Of a stretch of 64,000 nt of DNA, positions 1 to 8,350 are shown piece after piece. A model generated the notes under the pieces. It was not told the origin of the DNA and ran no database searches. It saw only the letters and a list, made by a program, of their open reading frames with translations. The translations under genes were made by a program, and so were the position numbers. The stretch is from assembly GCA_017935575.1 (NCBI GenBank), contig JAGBHI010000050.1:1-64000 (forward strand). The letters run 5' to 3'. Position 1 is the first letter of the stretch; every line of letters starts with the position of its first letter. The stretch is from Bacteroidales bacterium (GTDB taxonomy: Bacteria; Bacteroidota; Bacteroidia; Bacteroidales; G3-4614).

Positions 1-140
1 ACAAGAACTGAAGAAGTATATCCACTACTACAATAACGATAGGATAAAACTAAGACTAAAAGGAAAGAGTCCGGTGCAATACCGAACTCTTTACCAATAA
101 ATTTTATTATTAATCCGTCCAACTTTTGGGGGTCAGATCA
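1..140 (+). mobile_element. IS3-family insertion sequence, right end (partial)
   Basis: The window opens inside an insertion sequence. What remains is the last 33 codons of an IS3-type transposase (2-100) followed by a terminal inverted repeat at about 117-140. On the other strand that repeat begins TGATCTGACCCCCAAAAG, the typical IS3/IS150-type end (TG..CTGACCCC.AAAAGTTGGAC). The element's left part lies outside the window, so its completeness is unknown. It ends about 150 bp before the first GH85 gene. The identification combines the transposase tail and the terminal repeat, both seen directly. Confidence 0.85.
2..100 (+). CDS. IS3-family transposase OrfB, C-terminal fragment
   Basis: This is the 3' end of a DDE transposase (rve integrase core). 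The last 33 codons read in frame from base 2 to the TAA at 98-100 and contain YIHYYNNDRIKLRLKGKSP, followed by VQYR. That is the standard tail of IS150/IS3 OrfB proteins (Y-I-x-x-Y-N-x-x-R-I...SP). The catalytic residues are upstream of the window, so nothing can be said about activity. The fragment is cut by the window edge and not necessarily broken in the genome. Confidence 0.85.
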   Translation, partial: QELKKYIHYYNNDRIKLRLKGKSPVQYRTLYQ

Positions 141-233
141 TATTGCCTCCCTTTTTTTGTCATAATTATTGCTGTAAAAACCAAGATGTACGATTAGTCC
201 AATAAAAAGTGTTATTATATGAAAAAAACTATT

Positions 234-241
234 TATATTTG
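234..241 (+). promoter_or_regulatory. Bacteroidota-type -7 box before GH85 gene 1
   Basis: TATATTTG at 234-241 matches the TAnnTTTG -7 consensus of Bacteroidota primary sigma factor promoters and lies about 50 bp before the ATG at 294. No clear TTTG -33 element is seen at the usual 19-21 bp spacing, so the call is moderate. Confidence 0.45.
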
Positions 242-293
242 CAATATTATAGGGATATTATGTTTGATTAAAAAATTATAAAAACTAACTAAC

Positions 294-3200
294 ATGAAAA
301 AAGGATTACTAATTGCAGCATTAGGCACACTATTGCCAATGTTTGTTTATTCGCAGTCATGTCCTCAGCACGAACAATATGTTAAAATAGGTTCGGAAAC
401 AGTAAATTGGGGAGATGCATATGCTGCGTGGTCTCCAGGTAGAGCTTTTTATCAAGGTCTTGATACAGAGGCAGAGGAGAATGAAAATTTTAACATTTCT
501 CGTGTAAAACCACGTAAAAGATTTACCAATCCACAAACACAAGTTCGTCCCACACAAAATTCACTGCGTAAACTTTTGTGGTGGTGCCCAATAGGAGGAG
601 ATGGTTGGAATGCTTTGCCATCATACTATTTTGGAGGTGAACTTTGGACCATGTGGAGCTATACAGATATATACGGAAACTGGACAGCTCCGTTTGTAAG
701 TGTGCCAGCACCTATGCTTGACGTATGTCACAAAAACGGAGTGCAAATTTCTTGTCTTGCGGCAGTTCCTTGGGCTGCCAACATCTATTGTACAGACACA
801 AGCGGACACGGATATTATCTAAATAAATTAGTAGGAGATGCAGGAGGTTCAGAAAAATTCTTGAAATATTTAAAATATTATGGAATTGACGGAATAGGAT
901 TTAACTCAGAGTTCAGTTGGAGAGGGACATTGAGTGGTTCAGGTCCATACACGGGACTTGCATTCCATACAGCTATGAAAAAGTTCTTAGGCGACTGTTA
1001 TACAAAAGCAGCCGATTATGAAGTTCCATTTCACAACTGTTGGTATTCATTAACCAATAACTCGGGATTCTGTGGTGGTTCGTCTGCATTGAACGAAAAT
1101 AACAAAGATTGGTTCGATTATGAAGGAAAAAAAACATCAACAGCATACTTTACAAACTATTATGCAGCACCTTCATATTCACAAACATGTGTTGAAACAT
1201 ATTTTCCCAATCGTTCATCATACGACGTATATATGGGAGTTGACTACCAAGCAGGATACTCATTGCAAAACTGGTTGGTATTACCTAACTATGATATATC
1301 ATTAGGATTGTGGGGAGCACATAACCGCAATATGATATATGAGCAACGAGGAGAGAGAGGGTCAACGCCACTTCAAATGCAGCAAACATATTTGAAAATA
1401 ATGGAGAATGTATTTACAGGTTCAAGCAAGAACCCTGTAAATCCACCAGCAATGTCAGAGACAACCAAATTTAATTCAACAGCAGAAGATGCTTGGGGTT
1501 GGGCACAATTGATAACTGCACGCAGTACATTGATGTGTCAAGATGGCGGTGATTTGTCAACCGATCCTTTTGTGACAAACTTCAATTTGGGTAACGGATT
1601 CTTCTTTAATATAGAGGGAAAACGTCATGCAGATACAGAGTGGTATAACTTAGGAGTACAAGATTTCTTGCCCACATGGCGCTGGTGGTTTACCAATACA
1701 TATATGGGAAGAACAGATGCAGAGGTAAGTGCCGATTTAAATGCTGAATTTACATGGGACGATGCATGGTTTGGAGGTTCATGTTTACAAGTGTCAGGAC
1801 AAACAGATTTGACATATTTACAACTATTCAAAACCAAATACGATGTTAAAGCAAATGACTATTTGACAATCAGATATAAATTTGTATCAGGAACAGGAAC
1901 ATTATCATGGGCATGTTCGGCATGGGAAACAGAATCTACTCTTATAGAAAAGGAGATAAAGGGTGGAACTCCCGACGAAAATGGTTGGATAACAGTAGAG
2001 ACACAAGTAGGAGGTCGCTCTGGAATAAAACTTAATGATAAAGTATTAGCACAATTAGGTTTGAAATTCAAAAACACAAGCGATGATTTCAAGGTATTAA
2101 TAGGTCAAATATCATTGACAAGAGGTAAAGTTGGTAAATCAAACAAACCAGCAACACCAACAATAGAGAAATCTCGTATGATGTCACGTAACTACAAAGG
2201 TGTTGACATGAAGATAATCTACAATATGGAGTCTGCATATGCAGGAGAAGAGAAAGAGTTATGGGAGCCCATCTATAATAATGAAGTAGAGACTTCATAT
2301 TTCCGTATCTACACACAACAAGAGGGAGAAGAAGCAAAAGTGTTTACTGCAACAACTTCGTGGGCAGCATATGTAGTTGCAGCACCCTATGATGCGGTAA
2401 AAGGAGGAGGTTTGCGTATAGGAGTATCAGCAGTAAGTTTAGATTATGAAACTGAATCAGAGATAGCTTGGAGCGATTTCTTCTATCCCACAACAATTGA
2501 TCCTATAATTGAGGAGGGAACAGAGATTGACAAACCTATAATCAAAGTAAATGAAGAGTTTACTTTGAAATATACCGACCCCAACCACCCTGCAGCAACA
2601 TGGGAGGTTATAAACTCGTTGACAGGAGCATCTATTAAGACATTTGCTAATACAACATCAATAACAATGTCGTTGCCAACAATAGGATCATACGATATTA
2701 AAATTACTAATGCAGACGGAACAGTTGCATATACAAGAGGTATTATACAAATTTCTCCTGATGAAACAGGAGCAATACCTATTATTGGATCATTAACAGC
2801 AGATAAGACAAGTGTATATCCCGAAGAGAATATAACATTAACTACAACAACATCACGTCTTGGAGAGGGATCTGTATCGCGAGCAGTAAAAATAGAAGAT
2901 CCCAATTTGTTACGTTTCCCTGCACTTGTACAATCTCGTCCATATACATATATGATGTGGTTTAAGGCTGAAAAGCTTACACACAATAATCAAGGAACTA
3001 ACTTGATTGATAAACGCAATATGGACGATACATGGCCTCATAATAACTGGGGAGATTTCTGGGTTACAATACGCCCGGAGATGTCTGCAAATAAAGAGGT
3101 TGGAGGAAGTACATATTCAGACAGAGTACACCCTGCTGATGAGATATCATTCAATACATATGGTTGGACAGAACATGATGTCCCCAATAGTAATATGATG

Positions 3201-4124
3201 TCAAGTGACCATAGCGTAAAAGAGGGACAATGGACACACGTTGCTGTAACATTCGATACAGACGGAAAACAAAAAATGTATTTTAATGGTAAAAAAGTTG
3301 CAGAAACAACAACCTCTAAAATTACAAGCAATGGAGTACGTAACGGAGCAAGCAATGTATATGTAGGAGGTTCAAGCGTTTACAAGGCAGGATTTAATGG
3401 TTGGGTTGATGAGTTCCAAGTATGGGACCGCGTATTAACTGATGCGGAGGTACAAACTGCAATGAAAGGTTATGCAACAGCACCAAGCGGATTACAAGGA
3501 TATTGGACATTTGAAGAGACAACAGAAGTAGACGGAAATGCTGTATTCCCCAACTTAGGACAAAAGGGTTCTTCATATACAGCAGCTTACATAACTATGA
3601 AGGACACAGATGACGGACAAGTAGAACAAAATCTGCCATTCTCACCTAATGAGTTAGGTAATCCAATGATTACAGGTGCATTGAATGTATCAACTGAGCT
3701 TGAATGGAATTTAGAAAAAGCAACCGTCTCAGGTCAAAACGATACTAAATCAATAATATCATACGATGCAGCAGGAACATACACTCCCGGTTTAACCCTT
3801 AAAAATATGTGGGGTAGTGATAGCAAGGCCGTTGATGTAGTTGTTGTATCATGGCCTCAGGGAATAGAAGAATCAGCAGTAGAGATGTTGGGAGTATATC
3901 CTAATCCTTTCACAGATTTCGTTAATCTATCATTTGCTAAAGAGGGAGAATATACAATAGAAATAGTAGCCCTTGATGGAAAATTGATAGAAAGCAAGCA
4001 ATTCAATGCGACAGCAGGCGAATGTATGCGCGTTGATATCAATGGCGAAAAAGGAATGTATATAATAAAAGTATTAAACAATACCGATACAGCCGTAAGA
4101 ACCTTGAAAGTAATCAAGAAGTAA
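294..4124 (+). CDS. T9SS-secreted GH85 endo-beta-N-acetylglucosaminidase, paralog 1
   Basis: Predicted extracellular endo-beta-N-acetylglucosaminidase, which would cut the chitobiose core of N-glycans. Order in the 1276 residues: signal peptide (1-20); GH85 TIM barrel (about 85-470) with the family's Asn-x-Glu catalytic pair as N204 and E206 in GIGFNSEF; a beta-sandwich ending near 605; an FN3-like stretch (620-730); an Ig/PKD-like domain (750-830); a LamG/concanavalin-like domain (880-1090, with WTHVAVTF and FNGWVDEFQVWDR); a second Ig-like stretch; and a T9SS type A sorting domain over the last 80 residues, starting at YPNPFTDFVN. It is the first of three tandem paralogs and is closest by eye to the third. 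The GH85 assignment rests on motif reading; substrate is inferred from the family. Confidence 0.85.
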   Translation: MKKGLLIAALGTLLPMFVYSQSCPQHEQYVKIGSETVNWGDAYAAWSPGRAFYQGLDTEAEENENFNISRVKPRKRFTNPQTQVRPTQNSLRKLLWWCPIGGDGWNALPSYYFGGELWTMWSYTDIYGNWTAPFVSVPAPMLDVCHKNGVQISCLAAVPWAANIYCTDTSGHGYYLNKLVGDAGGSEKFLKYLKYYGIDGIGFNSEFSWRGTLSGSGPYTGLAFHTAMKKFLGDCYTKAADYEVPFHNCWYSLTNNSGFCGGSSALNENNKDWFDYEGKKTSTAYFTNYYAAPSYSQTCVETYFPNRSSYDVYMGVDYQAGYSLQNWLVLPNYDISLGLWGAHNRNMIYEQRGERGSTPLQMQQTYLKIMENVFTGSSKNPVNPPAMSETTKFNSTAEDAWGWAQLITARSTLMCQDGGDLSTDPFVTNFNLGNGFFFNIEGKRHADTEWYNLGVQDFLPTWRWWFTNTYMGRTDAEVSADLNAEFTWDDAWFGGSCLQVSGQTDLTYLQLFKTKYDVKANDYLTIRYKFVSGTGTLSWACSAWETESTLIEKEIKGGTPDENGWITVETQVGGRSGIKLNDKVLAQLGLKFKNTSDDFKVLIGQISLTRGKVGKSNKPATPTIEKSRMMSRNYKGVDMKIIYNMESAYAGEEKELWEPIYNNEVETSYFRIYTQQEGEEAKVFTATTSWAAYVVAAPYDAVKGGGLRIGVSAVSLDYETESEIAWSDFFYPTTIDPIIEEGTEIDKPIIKVNEEFTLKYTDPNHPAATWEVINSLTGASIKTFANTTSITMSLPTIGSYDIKITNADGTVAYTRGIIQISPDETGAIPIIGSLTADKTSVYPEENITLTTTTSRLGEGSVSRAVKIEDPNLLRFPALVQSRPYTYMMWFKAEKLTHNNQGTNLIDKRNMDDTWPHNNWGDFWVTIRPEMSANKEVGGSTYSDRVHPADEISFNTYGWTEHDVPNSNMMSSDHSVKEGQWTHVAVTFDTDGKQKMYFNGKKVAETTTSKITSNGVRNGASNVYVGGSSVYKAGFNGWVDEFQVWDRVLTDAEVQTAMKGYATAPSGLQGYWTFEETTEVDGNAVFPNLGQKGSSYTAAYITMKDTDDGQVEQNLPFSPNELGNPMITGALNVSTELEWNLEKATVSGQNDTKSIISYDAAGTYTPGLTLKNMWGSDSKAVDVVVVSWPQGIEESAVEMLGVYPNPFTDFVNLSFAKEGEYTIEIVALDGKLIESKQFNATAGECMRVDINGEKGMYIIKVLNNTDTAVRTLKVIKK

Positions 4125-4148
4125 ACTTATTAATGTAATAATAAAGGT

Positions 4149-4176
4149 AAAAGGGCCACTTTCAAGTGGTCCTTTT
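4149..4176 (+). terminator. Intrinsic terminator after GH85 paralog 1
   Basis: A 12-bp stem (left arm from 4149, right arm ending at 4176) with a four-base loop and a flanking A-run/T-run lies 25 bp after the stop codon. It separates the first GH85 gene from the second, which has its own promoter. Confidence 0.8.
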
Positions 4177-4214
4177 GTTGTATTAAAATAAAAATTATTA
4201 AACGGTAACAACAA

Positions 4215-4246
4215 TTTGTAAAAATAAATAAAAACAGCTAATTTTG
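4215..4246 (+). promoter_or_regulatory. Promoter of GH85 paralog 2
   Basis: TTTG (4215-4218), a 20-bp spacer and TAATTTTG (4239-4246) match the -33/-7 consensus of Bacteroidota promoters exactly. The start codon follows 112 bp later, so the mRNA leader would be about 105 nt. Confidence 0.75.
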
Positions 4247-4358
4247 TATTTGGTAAATTATATTATAGAAAAGTGTATGTTGTAGTATAAACCAAAAGCT
4301 ATACATCTCTGAATTACAAAAGGTTCTGTATAAAAACATTCTTTAAATAAATTTATAA

Positions 4359-7300
4359 ATGAAAAAACTATTATTAATGGCCATTGCCATTGCAACATAC
4401 GCAGGAAGCGTATTTGCACAAGCTATTCCATCTCACGATAAATACGTAGAGATAGGAAGTTCACAAAAAACATGGTATCAAGCATACCAAAATTGGCAGC
4501 CCGGAACACCGTTGTATAATGGCGATTCAAAGGCAGCATCAAACGAACAATTCTTCATCTCTCGTGTAAAACCACGTAAACGTTTTACATTTACAGCAAC
4601 GCAAGTAAAAGAGACCCTTAACCCCGAACGTAAAGTTTTGTGGTGGTGTCCAATTAACGAGTCATCATGGAATGCACTTCCATCATACTTCTTTAATGGA
4701 GAGGCATACTCAATGTGGAACTATACCGATACATACGGAAACTGGACAGCTCCTATGATTCAAGCACCGGCAGCATTCCTTGATGTATGTCATAAAAATG
4801 GAGTACGTTCGGGTGTTGTTGCTTCAGTACCATATGGAGCATCGCCATCACCAAACGATGGAGGTCATGGCTCTAATATCAATGCACTTATAAACGGAGG
4901 ATACGAAAAACTACTAAAATATCTTCGTTATTATGGAGTAGATGGTATTGGATTTAACTCAGAGTTCTCATGGAGTCTATTAGATCCTACAGGTTTCAAA
5001 AACTTGATGGGTAATTGTTACTCTAATGCAGAGGCTTACGGAGTACCTTTTAACAATGCATGGTACTCATTTACAGCAAACGGAGGAAGTTTTGGTGATT
5101 ATAGTGTACTTAATAGTGGTTGTGTAGAGTGGTTCCACTATAACGGTAAAAAAGTATCAGATGCATACTTCTTGAATTATAACTGGTCATCATCACAATT
5201 AAATACATCACAACAAACAGCCGAAGGCGTTGGCCGTTCAGGATTTGATGTGTATGGAGGAATGGACTTTCAAGGACGTTCACAAGCATCTTGGATTTCT
5301 CTAAAGGACTATAATATTTCGTTTGGTATTTGGGGAGCACACAATACAAATATGATATATATAAATCAAGGAGAAAATGGTTCAACACCAGTACAAAAAC
5401 AATTGACATACCAAAAAATTAGTGAGAATGTATTTACAGGAGCTTCATATAACCCTGTAAACACACCTCAAATAACAAATCTATTGTGTCACACATCAAA
5501 ATCAACAAAATTCCACGGATTCTCAAGTTTTATTACCGCACGTAGTACATTGACTCCTCAAGACGGAGGCGATTTATCAACAGATCCTTTTGTAACATAT
5601 TTCAATATGGGTAACGGTCAATTCTGGAAAGAGAACGGCGAAATAGCATATAATGGAGTATGGTACAATATTGGAATGCAAGATTTCTTACCTTCATGGC
5701 GTTGGTGGTGGACATCAACCTTTATGGGAAAAGATGCATCACTTGCATCAACCGATATGGAGGCTCTATTCAATTGGGAGGACTCATGGTTTGGAGGAAC
5801 ATCTCTTGAAATAAAAGGCTCAACAGAAAAGTCATATTTGCAGCTTTTCAAAACAAAATATCCCACAAACAGCACTGGAGATTACTTGACAATACGTTAT
5901 AAAGTTCTTTCAGGAACAGGAAAAATGTCATGGGCATGTTCTAAAGAGTCTGCACCTAAAACAGAGGTTTCAGCTTCAATTGTAAATGTTACCTCAAATA
6001 CAGAAATTGGAAACTGGGTTGAGAAACAAATTCAAATAACAAGTGGTCGTAATGGTATAAAATTACAAAACGATGTAGTTTGTCTATTAGGATTGAAATT
6101 TGAGAACACATCATCTGATTTCAAAATTCTTATAGGAGAGGTTGCATTAACAAGAGGTAAGCCAGGTAGCGTTGCCGCACCATCTGCTCCAACAATTTTG
6201 TCATCTGAGGTCCTCTCATATAACTACAAGGGAGCAGACGTTAAAGTTGTGTTTGATATGACTGCAAACGATACAAAATCATCAGGCCGTCAAGCATATC
6301 AGACAATCTATAATAGTGATGTAAAAACTTGGTTCTACAAAATATATGTACGTCAAACAGGCGGAGAACCTAAACTATGTACATCTACAACATCATGGGC
6401 TTCATACGTTGTAGCAGCACCTTATGATGCAGAGTTGGGTGGTAAAATACAAGTTGGAGTAAGTGCCGTAAGTTTGGACGGTCGCAAAGAGTCAGCAATT
6501 GCATGGGGTAATGAGCTTACATTACCATCACCCGTAATTATTGAGGGAGCAGAGGTTGACAAACCGGTAATCAAACCCAATGAGGAGTTTACCGTAAGTT
6601 TTATGGATCCTAACCACCCCAAAGGAACATGGGAAATAATAAACTCAGCAACAGGAAGTACAGTTAAGACAGTTTCTAATGCATCAGGAGTAACAACATC
6701 ACTTTCTGAAGTAGGAATGTATGATGTTAAGATTACAGCAGGTTCAACAGTATCATACACACGCGGACTTATTCAAGTTTCACCCGAAAGTACAGGAACA
6801 ATGCCTCTGTTGTCTTCGTTTACAGCCGATAAGATGAGTGCAACAACTGATGATAAAATAAACCTATCATATGTTGCAGACCGTTTAGGAGAAGGAAAGG
6901 TATCGCGTGCTGTTAAAGTTGATGACCCATATATGTTGCGATTCCCTACATTAAAAGCAACAGCACCTTATACATATATGATGTGGTTCAAAGCAGAATC
7001 AATTTCTCACGATACACAAGGAACAAACCTAATAAGTAAAACATCATTCACTGATGTATGGCCTCACGATAACTGGGGAGACTTCTGGGTACAAATTCGT
7101 CCAGAATATGGCGATCATGCAGAAAATGAAATCTCATTCAATGTATATGGTTGGACAGCGCACGACAATCCAAATACAAATATGATGTCAACAGGATATA
7201 GTGTAAATCTTGATCAATGGACTCACATTGCCATTACATTAGGTACAGATAAAACAGAAAAAATGTATTTCAATGGACGATTGGTTGCTTCAACCGTGGA

Positions 7301-8123
7301 TAATATGGTTTCAAACAACGGACAAAGAAGTAATGGAGATGTATATATCGGAGGAAGTGGTGTTTACAAGGCAGGATTTAATGGTTGGGTTGATGATTTC
7401 CAAGTATGGGATCGTGTATTAACAGATGCCGAAGTTAAAACAGCCATGAACGGATATGCAGAAGGAGCATCAATACCAAGTGGATTATTAGGTTATTGGG
7501 ATTTTGAAACCCTTGAAAGTGATGGAGAGTCATTCCCTAACCGTGGAACAAAAGGTTCTTCATACAAAGCACAATATGTTGAGAAGATAACAGGTAACGG
7601 TTCAACATATTGCGAGACAAGAGCCGTAAACAACGATCAATTAGGTATGCCTATTCTTCCAGGTTCATTAGAGGTTAAAACAACTGCAAAATGGGACGTT
7701 GCACCCGGAACAGTAGTAGAAACAAGCGGAACAGCTGCTGCAGGAACTGCAAAAGTTTCATATGCAGTAGAGGGACAATACACTCCAAAACTAACTCTTG
7801 AGAATATGTGGGGTAGCGATAGTAAAACAATAGACTTTATTACTATAACACAAGGAACCGGATTAGAAGATGCAGTAGTAGAGGAGATGGGAGTATATCC
7901 TAACCCATTCACTGACTTTGTAAACATTATGTTTACACAAGAGGGTGTATATACAGCTCAAATAGTAGCACTTGACGGACGTTTGATAGAAGATAAACAG
8001 ATGTCGGTAAATGCTAACGAAGGAGTAAGAATTGATATTAATGGAGAGAGCGGAGCATATATCCTACGTATTCTAAATGAAGAAGGAGTGGCAGTTCGTA
8101 CAATGAAGATTATTAAAAAATAA
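4359..8123 (+). CDS. T9SS-secreted GH85 endo-beta-N-acetylglucosaminidase, paralog 2
   Basis: Second tandem GH85 enzyme, 1254 residues, with the same architecture as its neighbours: signal peptide (1-20), GH85 barrel with N200 and E202 in GIGFNSEF, beta-sandwich, FN3-like and Ig-like modules, LamG domain (about 860-1060) and a T9SS type A tail beginning YPNPFTDFVN. It is the most diverged of the three: the loop after the catalytic pair is shorter (no equivalent of the SGSGPYTG stretch of paralog 1) and the region around residues 160-180 differs. That suggests a different glycan preference, which is inference. It has its own promoter and terminator, so the three genes are probably expressed separately. 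Confidence 0.85.
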   Translation: MKKLLLMAIAIATYAGSVFAQAIPSHDKYVEIGSSQKTWYQAYQNWQPGTPLYNGDSKAASNEQFFISRVKPRKRFTFTATQVKETLNPERKVLWWCPINESSWNALPSYFFNGEAYSMWNYTDTYGNWTAPMIQAPAAFLDVCHKNGVRSGVVASVPYGASPSPNDGGHGSNINALINGGYEKLLKYLRYYGVDGIGFNSEFSWSLLDPTGFKNLMGNCYSNAEAYGVPFNNAWYSFTANGGSFGDYSVLNSGCVEWFHYNGKKVSDAYFLNYNWSSSQLNTSQQTAEGVGRSGFDVYGGMDFQGRSQASWISLKDYNISFGIWGAHNTNMIYINQGENGSTPVQKQLTYQKISENVFTGASYNPVNTPQITNLLCHTSKSTKFHGFSSFITARSTLTPQDGGDLSTDPFVTYFNMGNGQFWKENGEIAYNGVWYNIGMQDFLPSWRWWWTSTFMGKDASLASTDMEALFNWEDSWFGGTSLEIKGSTEKSYLQLFKTKYPTNSTGDYLTIRYKVLSGTGKMSWACSKESAPKTEVSASIVNVTSNTEIGNWVEKQIQITSGRNGIKLQNDVVCLLGLKFENTSSDFKILIGEVALTRGKPGSVAAPSAPTILSSEVLSYNYKGADVKVVFDMTANDTKSSGRQAYQTIYNSDVKTWFYKIYVRQTGGEPKLCTSTTSWASYVVAAPYDAELGGKIQVGVSAVSLDGRKESAIAWGNELTLPSPVIIEGAEVDKPVIKPNEEFTVSFMDPNHPKGTWEIINSATGSTVKTVSNASGVTTSLSEVGMYDVKITAGSTVSYTRGLIQVSPESTGTMPLLSSFTADKMSATTDDKINLSYVADRLGEGKVSRAVKVDDPYMLRFPTLKATAPYTYMMWFKAESISHDTQGTNLISKTSFTDVWPHDNWGDFWVQIRPEYGDHAENEISFNVYGWTAHDNPNTNMMSTGYSVNLDQWTHIAITLGTDKTEKMYFNGRLVASTVDNMVSNNGQRSNGDVYIGGSGVYKAGFNGWVDDFQVWDRVLTDAEVKTAMNGYAEGASIPSGLLGYWDFETLESDGESFPNRGTKGSSYKAQYVEKITGNGSTYCETRAVNNDQLGMPILPGSLEVKTTAKWDVAPGTVVETSGTAAAGTAKVSYAVEGQYTPKLTLENMWGSDSKTIDFITITQGTGLEDAVVEEMGVYPNPFTDFVNIMFTQEGVYTAQIVALDGRLIEDKQMSVNANEGVRIDINGESGAYILRILNEEGVAVRTMKIIKK

Positions 8124-8149
8124 TCAACCACGTTAATATAGCCTACCCA

Positions 8150-8179
8150 AAGGAGGAATCTCTTATGAGGTTCCTTCTT
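8150..8179 (+). terminator. Intrinsic terminator after GH85 paralog 2
   Basis: A 13-bp stem including two G-U pairs (8150-8162 with 8167-8179) with a TTAT loop, followed by T-rich sequence, 26 bp after the stop codon. Confidence 0.8.
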
Positions 8180-8221
8180 TTTATATCTATTTAATAATGG
8201 TATAATTGTCTAAAAAAATAT

Positions 8222-8245
8222 TATCTTTGCGGTAGATACTACCGC
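8222..8245 (+). promoter_or_regulatory. -7 box with an adjoining start-site hairpin before GH85 paralog 3
   Basis: TATCTTTG (8222-8229) fits the TAnnTTTG -7 box. A perfect 7-bp inverted repeat, GCGGTAG ATA CTACCGC (8229-8245), begins on its last base, so it covers the expected transcription start. It could be an operator or a 5'-end hairpin that stabilises the mRNA. A TTG at 8206-8208 is only 13 bp upstream, too close for a normal -33 element. Confidence 0.5.
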
Positions 8246-8350
8246 GAAAATATGTTACACCTTGGCATAGCTCAAACAAGTTTGACACTGCTTTTGGTTA
8301 GCACTATATTTGCAATAATAATCTACTGTAAAAACATAAAGCATAAATAT

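Noticed and set aside
2483-2986. Long antisense frame (167 codons) inside GH85 paralog 1
   Set aside because: It is the shadow of a well-conserved coding strand; no promoter or family match.
8252-8350. Upstream in-frame start of GH85 paralog 3
   Set aside because: It would put a second hydrophobic stretch before a complete signal peptide.
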